From positions 248,001-312,000 of the forward strand of contig NZ_JBPAXY010000005.1 of NCBI RefSeq assembly GCF_050897975.1: a stretch of DNA of 64,000 nucleotides, written 5' to 3'. Both the position numbers and the translations under genes were made by a program. The notes under the pieces were generated by a model. It had not been told where the DNA came from and did no database searches. It saw nothing but the letters and a program-made list of their open reading frames with translations. This stretch comes from Pseudooceanicola sp050897975. Lineage in GTDB: Bacteria > Pseudomonadota > Alphaproteobacteria > Rhodobacterales > Rhodobacteraceae. Position 1 is the first letter of the stretch. Each line of letters starts with the position of its first letter. This document shows positions 41,996 through 50,873 of this stretch, piece after piece.

Positions 41996-43246
41996 TCAGC
42001 GGAAATCCTCGGGCTTCAGCCCATGTTTTGCCAGCTTGTCGTAGAAGGTCTTGCGCGGCAGCTTCAGCCCTTCGGCGGCGGCGCTGGCGCGGCCCTCGTG
42101 GCGGCGCAGGGCGGCCACCAGCAGGCTTTTCTCGATCTGCGCCATCTGTTCGGCCAACCCCAGATCGTTCTGTTCTTCCGCCTCGCCCTCGCCGCCCGAC
42201 AGGACAAAGCGCATGGCGGCGCTCATCAGGGCCCGGGCATTGCCCGGCCAGTCCCGCGCCATCAGCCAGGCCACATGGTCGGGCGTCACCTCGGGGGCGG
42301 CCAGACCGGCCTGTTCGGCGGCCTGGGCGACATATTGGCGGAACATCACCGGGATATCCTCGGGGCGTTCGGACAGGGCCGGGATATGCACCCGCATCAC
42401 GTCGAGCCGGTAGAAGAGGTCGGGGCTGAACCGCCCCGCCTCCACCGCCTCTTCGGGCAGGGCCGCGCTGCCCGCGATCAGCCGCGCGCCGGGCTGCCGC
42501 TCCAGCATCTCGGACAGGGCGAACTGGGTGTCGCCCGGCAGCTGGGTGATCTCGTCGAGGTAAAGAGAGCCGCCAAGCGCCTCCTGAAAGGCGCCTTCCA
42601 GCGCGGCCACCGCCAGCCCCGCCGAGGCGCGTTTGACGAAGGGCCGCTGTGCCTGGCGCGAGCTGAGGTGGATCACCTCGGCCACCTTGGAAATGCCCGC
42701 CCCCGGCGCCCCGGTCACCAGCACCTCGGCCCCGGTGCCCGCCACCTGGCGCACCCGGCGGCGCAGGGCCTGGCTTTGCTCGGAGCGGCCAAAGATCATC
42801 CGCGCCGCCGGGTCGCCGCTTTCCAGCTGCGCCTTCAGGCGGCGGTTTTCCAGCACCAGCGCGCGGGTCTTCAGCGCCCGTTCCAGGACCGGCAGCAGAT
42901 CGGCGCTGGCACAGGGTTTTTCCAGAAAGCCGAAGGCGCCACGCTTCATCGCATCCACCGCCATGGGGATGTCGCCCTCGCCGGTCAGCAGGATTACCGG
43001 CAGCTCGGGATCGGTCTTCAGCGTGTGATCCAGCAGGAAGAAGCCGTCACGCCCGGGCATCCGGATATCCGACAGGACCACGCCCTCTAACCCGGCGCCG
43101 ATATGATCCTTGGCCTCGATGAAACTGCCCGCCACCAGCGGCTCCAGATCCGCCAGCTCCAGCGTCTGCGCCAGCGCCTCGCGCACGGCGGCGTCGTCAT
43201 CGACCAGAAGAACCCGGCTTACCATGCCCGTCTCACCCATCATCAC
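41996..43246 (-). CDS. dctD: DctD-like response regulator with degenerate AAA+ domain
   Basis: 416 residues from a GTG at 43246 (ATGs at 43243 and 43240 are equally possible; GGAGG is 6-12 bases upstream). The receiver domain has the phospho-acceptor Asp60 (LSDIRMPG) and Lys110 and looks intact. The central ATPase is damaged. Walker A reads GAPGAGIS (179-186), with the essential Lys missing. Only 20 residues separate PFV (202-204) from Walker B GGSLYLDEI, so the GAFTGA sigma-54 contact loop is absent, and the first arginine finger is replaced (GRFSPDLFYRL). The C-terminal Fis HTH is retained (EGRASAAAEGLKLPRKTFYD). DNA binding is expected, sigma-54 activation is not. Confidence 0.88.
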   Translation of the reverse strand: MMMGETGMVSRVLLVDDDAAVREALAQTLELADLEPLVAGSFIEAKDHIGAGLEGVVLSDIRMPGRDGFFLLDHTLKTDPELPVILLTGEGDIPMAVDAMKRGAFGFLEKPCASADLLPVLERALKTRALVLENRRLKAQLESGDPAARMIFGRSEQSQALRRRVRQVAGTGAEVLVTGAPGAGISKVAEVIHLSSRQAQRPFVKRASAGLAVAALEGAFQEALGGSLYLDEITQLPGDTQFALSEMLERQPGARLIAGSAALPEEAVEAGRFSPDLFYRLDVMRVHIPALSERPEDIPVMFRQYVAQAAEQAGLAAPEVTPDHVAWLMARDWPGNARALMSAAMRFVLSGGEGEAEEQNDLGLAEQMAQIEKSLLVAALRRHEGRASAAAEGLKLPRKTFYDKLAKHGLKPEDFR

Positions 43247-43342
43247 CCCGATCCTCCCCGCGAAAACCTAGCGCCCAGGCGTGGCAAAGACCATGCCCCG
43301 CAGGCCCCGGTCCCTCCGCCCCCAAAAGGCGCCCCGCCCCAC

Positions 43343-43406
43343 CCATTCTGTGGCTGAAAATACTCCAGGGGGAGGCGCGCCCGCGCGCCGGGGGACAGCG
43401 TCCCCC
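43343..43406 (-). repeat. intergenic repeat half-element R5
   Basis: Read on the reverse strand: a GGGGGACGCTGTCCCCC hairpin, then CTCCCCCTGGAGTATTTTCA and GCCACAGAATGG. Same design as the left half of R1-R4, but I find no complementary right arm. It lies between dctD and dctB. Confidence 0.6.
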
Positions 43407-43415
43407 TTCCCGGCC

Positions 43416-45086
43416 TCACCCCGCCTCCCCGATGCCCTCCAGCTCGACGGTGAACTCGGCGCCCCCCTCGGCACGGTTGCGCCCCCGGATCGCGCCGCCG
43501 AAGCTTTGCACCAGCCCGTAAGAGATCGACAGGCCCAGCCCCATCCCCTCCGAGGCGCCCACCTCCTTGGTGGAATAGAAGGGGTCGAAAATCTTCTCGG
43601 GGCTGGCAATGCCGGGGCCGGTATCGGCCACCCGGATGCGCGGGCTGCGGCCCCCTTCAAGGGTGACGGTCAACTCGCGCCGCTCGCTGGCGGCCATGGC
43701 ATCCACCGCATTGGTGATCAGATTGACCAGCACCTGGGCCAGCCGTACCTCGCCGCCGCGCGCGGGCACCGGGCCGGGCGGGCGGCTGACCTGAAGGGTC
43801 ACCCCCTCCTTGGCGATGCGCGCCTCGGTCATCTCCAGGGCGGTGTCCAGCACCGCGCCCAGTTCGATCCGGCGGGCGGGCTCGGCCTCTTGCCGGGCAA
43901 AGGCGCGCAGGTTGCGGATGATGCGGCCCATGCGCCCGGCCAGATCGGCGATCCGCACCAGGTTCTGCGCCGCCCGTTCGGGCTTGCCCTTTTCCAGGAA
44001 CAGCGCGCCGTTCTCGGCGAATTGCCGGATCGCCATCAGCGGCTGGTTCAGCTCATGGCTCAACCCCGCCGACATCTGCCCCAGGGCCGACAGCTTGCCC
44101 GCCTGCACCAGCTCGTCCTGGGCCCGCTTCAGCTCGGCGGTGCGCGCCTCGACCCGGTGTTCCAGCAGCTGGTTGGCCTGGGCCAGCGCCCGGCGCCGGG
44201 CGGTCAGGATGGCCAGGGTGCCCCCGGCAACCAGTAGCAGCAGCCCCGCCACCGCCGCCTGCAACAGCGCCAGGCGGCGGACCGGCGCGGCATCCACCAG
44301 CGCCTCGGCGCGCAGCCCCACCTGGGGCAGGTCGCGCACCAGATGCAGGGCGCGGCGCGGCAGGTAGGGCCCCCAGTCGATGCGCCAAAGATCCAGCCCC
44401 GCCACCTCGCGCCGGGTCATGGCGGGCGCCCCGCCGACCGGGATCAGCCCGCCCCCCGCCCGCCGCTGCCAACCCAGAAGCTCCGACCGGTTCGAGATGA
44501 AGACCGCCCCGCCCGCATCGGTGAAATAGACGGCAGGCCGGTCACCCCGCCATTCCCGTTCCAGCAGTTCCACATCGACCAGCACCAGCAGGATCCCCGC
44601 CACCGCGCCCCCCGGGGCAAAGCGCGGCGCGGCAAAGACATAGACGCGGATCCCATCCGCCGTGGTGCCGTGCCCGGTGCCCAGGGCACCATCGGCGGCC
44701 CGGGCCAGCGCCCGGGTGACATAGTCGGGAAAGGGCCCCTCGGGCAGCGGGCGGGCGGCGGCCTGCACCCGCCCCCCGGGCGTCAGCACCGCCATGTTCA
44801 ACACGCCGGTCCGGTCGACAGCCCACAAAAGCAGCTCTTCCGCCTCGGCCCGTCCACTGGCGCCAAAGCGCACGGCAGCGACCGAGGGGTGGGCGTTCAT
44901 CAGCACCGCCAGATCCTGATAGCGCTGCAACTGGCCGCTCAGCCGGTCGGCGGCCAGGCTCAGATCCGCCTCGCCGCGCTCTTCCAGGGCGCGCAGGGAC
45001 TGGCGATAGGCCACCTCGAAAACCGCCAGCGACAGCACCGCCGCCACCAGCAGCAGCCAGACCAGAACCAACAGACGCCGCGACAT
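43416..45086 (-). CDS. dctB: DctB-type sensor histidine kinase
   Basis: 556 residues from the ATG at 45086; the ATG at 45092 is too close to AGGAGG (one base). A transmembrane helix at residues 3-22, a periplasmic double-PAS-like region to about 270, a second helix (LLQAAVAGLLLLVAGGTLAI) and a coiled linker come first. The HisKA H-box is GLSHELNQPLMAIRQF, and the ATPase N-box (NLITNAVDAM) and G-boxes (VADTGPGIAS, GMGLGLSISYGL) follow. It should sense C4-dicarboxylates in the periplasm and phosphorylate the DctD-like regulator. Confidence 0.92.
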   Translation of the reverse strand: MSRRLLVLVWLLLVAAVLSLAVFEVAYRQSLRALEERGEADLSLAADRLSGQLQRYQDLAVLMNAHPSVAAVRFGASGRAEAEELLLWAVDRTGVLNMAVLTPGGRVQAAARPLPEGPFPDYVTRALARAADGALGTGHGTTADGIRVYVFAAPRFAPGGAVAGILLVLVDVELLEREWRGDRPAVYFTDAGGAVFISNRSELLGWQRRAGGGLIPVGGAPAMTRREVAGLDLWRIDWGPYLPRRALHLVRDLPQVGLRAEALVDAAPVRRLALLQAAVAGLLLLVAGGTLAILTARRRALAQANQLLEHRVEARTAELKRAQDELVQAGKLSALGQMSAGLSHELNQPLMAIRQFAENGALFLEKGKPERAAQNLVRIADLAGRMGRIIRNLRAFARQEAEPARRIELGAVLDTALEMTEARIAKEGVTLQVSRPPGPVPARGGEVRLAQVLVNLITNAVDAMAASERRELTVTLEGGRSPRIRVADTGPGIASPEKIFDPFYSTKEVGASEGMGLGLSISYGLVQSFGGAIRGRNRAEGGAEFTVELEGIGEAG

Positions 45087-45144
45087 GGCCATTCCTCCTC
45101 ACGCCCCCTCTTGTCTTGGAAAGCGCATCCCGCCACAAGAGCGC

Positions 45145-46329
45145 ATGGTCACGCTCACCCAATCGCCCACCGATCCCGCCTTCGTCCAGAACCCCTACCC
45201 CTTCTACGCCCGCGCGCGCGCCGAAGGGCCGCTGATCGACTGGGCCGACTACGGCCTGCCCTGCGCGGTCAGCTATGATCTGGTCAACACGCTGCTGCGC
45301 GACCGCCGCTTTGGCCGCCAGTGCCCGCCGGAACTGGCGCCCGAGATCCCGGCCCACCAACGCCCCTTCTACGACATCGAAGACCATTCGATGCTGGAGC
45401 TCGACGGCGACGTGCACCGGCGCCTGCGCGGCCTGGTGCTGCGCGCCTTTACCTCGCGCCGGATCAAGGCCCTGGCCCCCGAGATCGAGGAGATCGCCCA
45501 TAGCCTGGTCGATGCCTTCCCGACCGAGGGACCCTTCGACCTGCTGCCTGCCTTCGCCACCCAGCTGCCGGTGATCGTCATCTGCCGCCTGCTGGGCGTG
45601 CCCGAGGACATGGCGCCGCAGCTGCTGGACTGGTCCAACCGCATGGTGGCCATGTACCAGGCGCGCCGCGACCGCGCGATCGAAGACGCCGCCGCAGCCG
45701 CCGCGACCGAATTCGCCGACTACATCCGCAGCTACGCCGAGGAACGCCGCAAGACGCCGTCTGACGACCTGATCTCGGAACTGCTGGCCGCCGAAGAGGC
45801 GGGCGAGAAACTCTCGACCGACGAGCTGATCACCACCTGCATCCTGCTCTTGAACGCGGGCCATGAGGCGACGGTGCACACCCTGGGCATCGGCACCATG
45901 CACCTGCTGCGCCACGGTGACGCCGCGCACTGGCTGGCGCCGGATCGCGTCGAGGGCACGGTGGAAGAGATCTTCCGCCACGACCCGGCGCTGCATATGT
46001 TCACCCGCTACGCCCATGAACCCTGCGAGGTGGCGGGTCGCCACTTCGCGCGCGGCGACCGGGTGGCGCTCCTGCTCGGCGCCGCCAACCGCGACCCGGC
46101 GGTCTGGCCCGACCCCGACCGCTTCGACCCGAGCCGCCCGCCCCGCACCCATGCGGCCTTCGGCGCGGGGGCGCATTTCTGCATCGGCGCGCCGCTCGCG
46201 CGGCTGGAATTGCAGGTGGCCCTGCCCGTCCTTTTCGCCCGCTGCCCCGACCTGGCGCTGGCGGATCAGCCGCAGTTCGCCGACCTCTACCATTTCCACG
46301 GGCTGGAACGGCTGATGGTCACGCGCTGA
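45145..46329 (+). CDS. cytochrome P450
   Basis: 394 residues from the ATG at 45145. The haem-thiolate Cys is in FGAGAHFCIGAPLARLEL, the I-helix oxygen-activation motif in LLNAGHEATVHTLG, and an ExxR pair is not obvious beyond the region EIFRHDPALHMFTRYAHEP. It is a class I bacterial P450 that needs ferredoxin and ferredoxin reductase; no partner gene adjoins, although a ferredoxin-NADP reductase is encoded at 51315. It is divergent from dctB with a short shared control region. Substrate unknown. Confidence 0.92.
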   Translation: MVTLTQSPTDPAFVQNPYPFYARARAEGPLIDWADYGLPCAVSYDLVNTLLRDRRFGRQCPPELAPEIPAHQRPFYDIEDHSMLELDGDVHRRLRGLVLRAFTSRRIKALAPEIEEIAHSLVDAFPTEGPFDLLPAFATQLPVIVICRLLGVPEDMAPQLLDWSNRMVAMYQARRDRAIEDAAAAAATEFADYIRSYAEERRKTPSDDLISELLAAEEAGEKLSTDELITTCILLLNAGHEATVHTLGIGTMHLLRHGDAAHWLAPDRVEGTVEEIFRHDPALHMFTRYAHEPCEVAGRHFARGDRVALLLGAANRDPAVWPDPDRFDPSRPPRTHAAFGAGAHFCIGAPLARLELQVALPVLFARCPDLALADQPQFADLYHFHGLERLMVTR

Positions 46330-46340
46330 AGGCGGAAAAA

Positions 46341-46534
46341 GGGGGGGGCTCTGCCCCCCGCGCTGCGCGCTCCCCCCGGAGTGTATCCGGCCCAGTGAAA
46401 GAGCGGGACGGCGCCCAGAAAGGTGGCCCACTTTCGCAAGAGGCGCGTGGCAGGTCCGCCAAAATGCGGACGCTGGCCTGATCCGGCCCTGCCTCTGCTC
46501 TTTCACCGGGACAAAAATACTCCCGCCGGAGGCG
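46341..46534. repeat. intergenic repeat element R3
   Basis: A GGGGGGGGCTCTGCCCCCC hairpin is followed by a 27-base arm at 46378-46404 (GGAGTGTATCC ... GTGAAAGAGC) complementary to 46497-46523. The arms match at 21 of 27 positions, including 10 consecutive inner bases. The interior shares AGAGGCGCGTGGCA with R2. Confidence 0.72.
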
Positions 46535-46547
46535 TCCGACCTTTGCC

Positions 46548-47009
46548 CTAAAGCGGTAGCGCCGTGGTCGACTTGATCTCTTCCATGCTCAGAAGCGCGG
46601 TGACGTTGTGCACCTTCACCTCGGAGATCAGCGCCTGGTAGAAGGCGTCATAGGCGCGGGCGTTCTGCACCCGGACCTTGAGGATATAGTCGATGTCGCC
46701 CGCCAGCCGGTGCGCCTCCTGCACCTCGGGGCGATCACGCAGGGCTTTCAGGAACTTGGCCTGCCAGTCGGCCTCATGCTCGGAGGTGCGGATCAGCACG
46801 AAGAAACAGGCGTCGAAGCCCAGGGCCTCGGCATCCAGCAGGGCGACCTGGGGGCCGATGATTCCGGCCTCCTTCATCTTGCGGATCCGGTTCCATACCG
46901 GGGTCTTGGACGAGCCCACCTGACGGGCGATATCGTCCAGCGATTGTGCCGCGTCCTGCTGGAGCTGCAAAAGGATTTTCCGATCCGTCTGATCGAGGCG
47001 GACAGCCAT
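46548..47009 (-). CDS. Lrp/AsnC-family regulator
   Basis: 153 residues from the ATG at 47009. N-terminal HTH (LDDIARQVGSSKTPVWNRIR) and a RAM-type effector domain (VQEAHRLAGDIDYILKVRVQ). It is divergent from the siroheme synthase/sulfite reductase operon with a 144-base gap containing ATAGGACTATTTCCTAAATT, an imperfect dyad. It may control cysteine/sulfur assimilation in response to an amino acid (inference). Confidence 0.9.
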   Translation of the reverse strand: MAVRLDQTDRKILLQLQQDAAQSLDDIARQVGSSKTPVWNRIRKMKEAGIIGPQVALLDAEALGFDACFFVLIRTSEHEADWQAKFLKALRDRPEVQEAHRLAGDIDYILKVRVQNARAYDAFYQALISEVKVHNVTALLSMEEIKSTTALPL

Positions 47010-47153
47010 TCGCCCTTTCCCCCTGTCTGTGGAACACGGACCACCGGCGCCCGGCGGGATGGAACCGTTTTCCTTATTTCCGCGCCCCCATGGCGCGCCC
47101 ATAGGACTATTTCCTAAATTAGGGGCAAGTCAACGACAGCCGAAAGCCCCCCG

Positions 47154-48149
47154 ATGCGCCACTTTCCGATCTTCCTCGACATGGACCGCGCCCGCGTGGT
47201 GCTTTCGGGTGGGGACGAGGCCGCCATCGCCAAGCTGCGGCTGCTGCTGAAGACCCGGGCCCGGATCACCGTCCACGCCCGGGACGCCGCGCCCGAGATC
47301 CGCGCCTGGGCCACCGAGGGCCGCATGACCCTGACCGAGGCCCCCCTGACCCCCGCCGCCCTGGCCGGTGCCGCGCTGGTCTATGCCGCCGATGAGGACG
47401 CGCTGACCGACGCCGAAACCGTCGAGATCGCCAAGGCCGCCGGTGTGCTGTGGAACGTGGTGGACGATCTGGCCGCCTCGGCCTTCATCACCCCGGCCAT
47501 GGTGGACCGTGCGCCGCTGACCGTGGCCATCGGCACCGAGGGCGCGGCCCCCATGCTGGCCCGGGCGGTGAAACGCCACCTGGAAGAGCATCTGCCCGCA
47601 GGCACCGCCGATCTGGCCGCCGCCGCCCGGGATTTCCGCGCCGAGGCCGAGGCCCTGGCCCATGGCGCGCCGCGCCGCGCCTTCTGGGCCGAATGGTTCG
47701 CCACCGCGGGCCCTGCCGCGCAGGCCGCGGGCCGCGACCTGCAAGAGGCGCTGGCCGCCCTGCGGATCCGCCACCTGGGCCGCGCCGCCCCCGCGGGGCG
47801 GCTGACCCTGACCTTTACCGGCTCGGACGACCCGGACCTGCTGACCATGAAGGCGCGCCGCGCCCTGGACCGGGCCGATGTGGTCGTCCATGACGCCGCC
47901 ATCGCCCCCGCCGTGCTGGAGCTGGCGCGGCGCGAGGCGCGTCTGGTCGCCCTGCCGAAACCGCTCGACGTGCCGCCCCTAGATCAGATCCTGCTGATCG
48001 AGGCCGACGGCGGCGCCGATGTCGTCTACCTGGCCGCCGCCCCCCTGCCGCGCAAGCTGATCGACAGCTGTCGCCGCGCCGGCCTTTCCATCGACCTTAT
48101 TCCCGGCATCGCCGCGCAGGACGCGGCGCAACTGAAGGATACCGCCTGA
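47154..48149 (+). CDS. cysG: CysG-like siroheme synthase with truncated methyltransferase domain
   Basis: 331 residues against about 460 in full CysG. The N-terminal bifunctional precorrin-2 dehydrogenase/ferrochelatase part is recognisable (MRHFPIFLDMDRARVVLSGG, GVLWNVVDDLAASAFITPAM with the catalytic-type Asp, PLTVAIGTEGAAPMLARAVK). The C-terminal SAM-dependent uroporphyrinogen methyltransferase is only about 125 residues: it keeps a TGSDDPDLLTMKA-like start and LIPGIAAQDAA but lacks the GGDPxxFGRG motif and everything after. A separate methyltransferase is needed. It is the first gene of the sulfite-reduction operon. Confidence 0.85.
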   Translation: MRHFPIFLDMDRARVVLSGGDEAAIAKLRLLLKTRARITVHARDAAPEIRAWATEGRMTLTEAPLTPAALAGAALVYAADEDALTDAETVEIAKAAGVLWNVVDDLAASAFITPAMVDRAPLTVAIGTEGAAPMLARAVKRHLEEHLPAGTADLAAAARDFRAEAEALAHGAPRRAFWAEWFATAGPAAQAAGRDLQEALAALRIRHLGRAAPAGRLTLTFTGSDDPDLLTMKARRALDRADVVVHDAAIAPAVLELARREARLVALPKPLDVPPLDQILLIEADGGADVVYLAAAPLPRKLIDSCRRAGLSIDLIPGIAAQDAAQLKDTA

Positions 48150-48150
48150 C

Positions 48151-48450
48151 ATGCCCCGTCCCTTCACCCCCAAAGTCGTCACCGCCAATGCCCTGCTGGA
48201 GGGCGACGTGGTCTATCTGACCGCCGATGACCGCTGGACCCGCGACCTGGCCGAGGCCGAGCTTCTGACCGACGAGGCCCATGCCGAGCTGCGCCTGATC
48301 GAGGCGGGTGCCCGCCAGTCCGAAGTCGTCGGCCCCTATCTGACCGACATGAAAGCGGGCGAGAACGGCCCCGAACCCACCCATTTCCGCGAGGAGTTCC
48401 GCCGCACCGGACCCTCCAACTACTTCCACGGCAAGCAAGCGGAGGCCTGA
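48151..48450 (+). CDS. DUF2849 protein of the sulfite-reductase operon
   Basis: 99 residues starting one base after the cysG stop (TGACATG). It shows the DUF2849 pattern: LLEGDVVYLTADDRWTRDLA, and THFREEFRRTGPSNYFHGKQ at the end. It is regularly found between cysG and cysI in alphaproteobacteria, suggesting a role in sulfite reduction or siroheme insertion, but the function is unproven. Confidence 0.85.
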   Translation: MPRPFTPKVVTANALLEGDVVYLTADDRWTRDLAEAELLTDEAHAELRLIEAGARQSEVVGPYLTDMKAGENGPEPTHFREEFRRTGPSNYFHGKQAEA

Positions 48451-48451
48451 G

Positions 48452-50119
48452 ATGTATCGCTATAACGATTTCGACGACGCCTTCCTGGCCAACCGCAACG
48501 ACCAGTTCCGCCAGCAGGTGGCGCGCCGCATCGACGGCTCGCTGACCGAGGACGAGTTCAAGCCGCTGCGCCTGATGAACGGCCTGTATCTGCAACTGCA
48601 CGCCTACATGCTGCGGGTGGCCATCCCCTATGGCACCATGGGCAGCGCCCAGATGCGCCAGCTGGCCGTCATCGCCGACCGCTGGGACAAGGGCTATGGC
48701 CATTTCACCACCCGGCAGAACATCCAGTACAACTGGCCGAAGCTGCCCGACATCCCGGACATCCTGGATGCCCTGGCCGAGGTGCAGCTGCACGCGATCC
48801 AGACCTCGGGCAACACCATCCGCAACGTGACCGCCGACCATTTCGCCGGCGCCGCCGCCGACGAGGTGGGCGATCCGCGTCCCGTGGCCGAACTGCTGCG
48901 CCAGTGGTCCACCGACCACCCGGAATTCCAGTTCCTGCCGCGCAAGTTCAAGTTCGCCGTCACCGGGTCCGAGCATGACCGCGCGGTCATCCGCGCCCAT
49001 GACATCGGCATCCAGCTGCGCGAAGTGGACGGCCAGCGCGGCTACCGCGTGTTGGTGGGCGGCGGCCTGGGCCGCACGCCCGTCATCGGCAAGGTGATCC
49101 GCGACTTCCTGCCCGAGGAAGACCTGCTGCCCTATTCCGAGGCCATCGTGTCGACCTACAACGTGCTGGGCCGCCGCGACAACAAGTACAAGGCCCGGAT
49201 CAAGATCACCGTCAACGAGAACGGCCTGGACACCTTCCGCGAGCTGACCGAGGCGCGTTTCGCCGAGTTGAAGCCGCTGTTCGACGGTGTCGACCAGGAA
49301 ATGCTGGCCGCGATCCGCACTCATTTCGCCGCGCCCGCCTTCCGCGCGGCGCCGACCCAGGCCTATGACCAGGCCTATGAGGCCGATCCGGTCTTCCGCT
49401 CCTGGGCGGATACCAACCTCAGCGCACACAAGGCGCCGGGCTATGCCATCGTGTCGATCTCGCTGAAGAAACACGGGCAGACCCCGGGCGATGCCACCTC
49501 GGCCCAGATGCGCCTGATCGCCGATCTGGCCGAGAAATACGGCCATGATGACATCCGCATCAGCCACGAGCAGAACGTGATCCTGCCCCATGTGCACAAG
49601 TCGGACCTGCCGGCCCTGCACGCGGCGCTGAAGACCGAGGGCCTGGCCACCGCCAACATCGGCCTGGTGTCGGACATCATCGCCTGCCCCGGCATGGACT
49701 ACTGCGCCCTGGCCACGGCCCGGTCGATCCCGGTCGCCCAGGAAATCGCGACCCGCTTCGAAGAGCTGAAGCTCGAACACGAGATCGGCCCGCTGAAGAT
49801 CAAGATCTCGGGCTGCATCAATGCCTGCGGCCACCACCATGTGGGCCATATCGGCATCCTGGGCCTGGATCGCGCGGGGGTCGAGAACTATCAGATCACC
49901 CTGGGCGGCGACGGCACCGAAGACGCCACCATCGGCCAGCGCGTCGGCCCCGGTTTCGCCTATGACGAGATCACCGGCGCCATCGAGACCATCCTGACCA
50001 CCTATCTTGCGCTGCGCGAAAGCGACGAAGAGACCTTCCTCGACGCCTACCGCCGCACCGGGCCGGGGCCCTTCAAGGCCGCGCTCTACCCGGAGAAAGA
50101 AAAAGCCGATGCCGCCTGA
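48452..50119 (+). CDS. cysI: assimilatory sulfite reductase haemoprotein (CysI / ferredoxin-type)
   Basis: 555 residues in the nitrite/sulfite reductase family. The coupled [4Fe-4S]-siroheme cysteines are in CPGMDYCALATARS and KISGCINACGHHHVGHIGIL. Substrate-side arginines lie in GHFTTRQNIQYNW. It reduces sulfite to sulfide with six electrons, probably from ferredoxin through the reductase encoded at 51315, as no CysJ flavoprotein is present. It lies in an operon with cysG, cysH and DUF934, and its 3' end overlaps cysH by 11 bases. Confidence 0.93.
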   Translation: MYRYNDFDDAFLANRNDQFRQQVARRIDGSLTEDEFKPLRLMNGLYLQLHAYMLRVAIPYGTMGSAQMRQLAVIADRWDKGYGHFTTRQNIQYNWPKLPDIPDILDALAEVQLHAIQTSGNTIRNVTADHFAGAAADEVGDPRPVAELLRQWSTDHPEFQFLPRKFKFAVTGSEHDRAVIRAHDIGIQLREVDGQRGYRVLVGGGLGRTPVIGKVIRDFLPEEDLLPYSEAIVSTYNVLGRRDNKYKARIKITVNENGLDTFRELTEARFAELKPLFDGVDQEMLAAIRTHFAAPAFRAAPTQAYDQAYEADPVFRSWADTNLSAHKAPGYAIVSISLKKHGQTPGDATSAQMRLIADLAEKYGHDDIRISHEQNVILPHVHKSDLPALHAALKTEGLATANIGLVSDIIACPGMDYCALATARSIPVAQEIATRFEELKLEHEIGPLKIKISGCINACGHHHVGHIGILGLDRAGVENYQITLGGDGTEDATIGQRVGPGFAYDEITGAIETILTTYLALRESDEETFLDAYRRTGPGPFKAALYPEKEKADAA

Positions 50120-50873
50120 AGCCGCAATGGATTTCGGCGCCGCGGACACCTCGCCTTTGCAAGCGGCGAGGATCGCGCGCCTCAATGACCGCTACCGCCA
50201 TCACGGCGCGACCTCGGTGCTGGAAGCGGCCCTGAAGGATCACGACGTGGGGGACCTGGCCATGGTCTCGTCCTTCGGGGCGGAAAGCGTGGCCCTGCTG
50301 CACCTTGTGTCGGTGATCGACAATACGGTGCCGGTGCTGTTCATCGACACCCAGATGCTGTTCGCCGAAACCCTGGAATACCAGCAGGAAGTGGCCGAGC
50401 GTCTGCACCTGAAGGACGTGCGCATCATCCGCGCCACCGAGATGGACCTGGCACGCCAGGATCCCGACGACACGTTGCACCAGTTCGACACCGACGCCTG
50501 CTGCGCCCTGCGCAAGACGGTGCCGCTGGAACGGGCGCTGTCGGGCTTTGACGGCTGGATCACCGGGCGGAAACGCTTCCAGTCCTCGACCCGCGCGGCG
50601 CTGGAATTCTTCGAACCCGACGGGCCGAACCGGATCAAGGTCAACCCGCTGGCCCATTGGCACCCCGAAGACGTGCGCGCCTATATGGAAGAGAACCGCC
50701 TGCCGAAACACCCGATGGTGGCCAAGGGCTACCCGTCCATCGGCTGCGCCCCCTGCACCACGCCGGTGGCGCCGGGCGAAGACCCGCGCGCGGGCCGCTG
50801 GCGCGGCCAGGACAAGATTGAATGCGGCATCCACGTGGTGGATGGCAAGATCGTAAGAGGACCCCAGGCATGA
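50109..50873 (+). CDS. cysH: adenylylsulfate (APS) reductase, [4Fe-4S] type
   Basis: 254 residues from the ATG at 50109 (a second ATG at 50127 is possible). The PP-loop fold includes MVSSFGAESVALLHLVS. Two cysteine pairs, DACCALRKTVPL and GCAPCTTPV, are the ligands of the [4Fe-4S] cluster that marks the APS-specific (plant and most bacterial) reductases. A C-terminal catalytic Cys is in IECGIHV. It converts APS to sulfite for the adjacent CysI. Confidence 0.94.
   Translation: MPPEAAMDFGAADTSPLQAARIARLNDRYRHHGATSVLEAALKDHDVGDLAMVSSFGAESVALLHLVSVIDNTVPVLFIDTQMLFAETLEYQQEVAERLHLKDVRIIRATEMDLARQDPDDTLHQFDTDACCALRKTVPLERALSGFDGWITGRKRFQSSTRAALEFFEPDGPNRIKVNPLAHWHPEDVRAYMEENRLPKHPMVAKGYPSIGCAPCTTPVAPGEDPRAGRWRGQDKIECGIHVVDGKIVRGPQA

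Noticed and set aside
40367..43090. 907-codon forward frame rich in Gly, Arg and Gln
   Set aside because: Antisense to the P-loop kinase, MFS and dctD genes; composition is that of a shadow frame.
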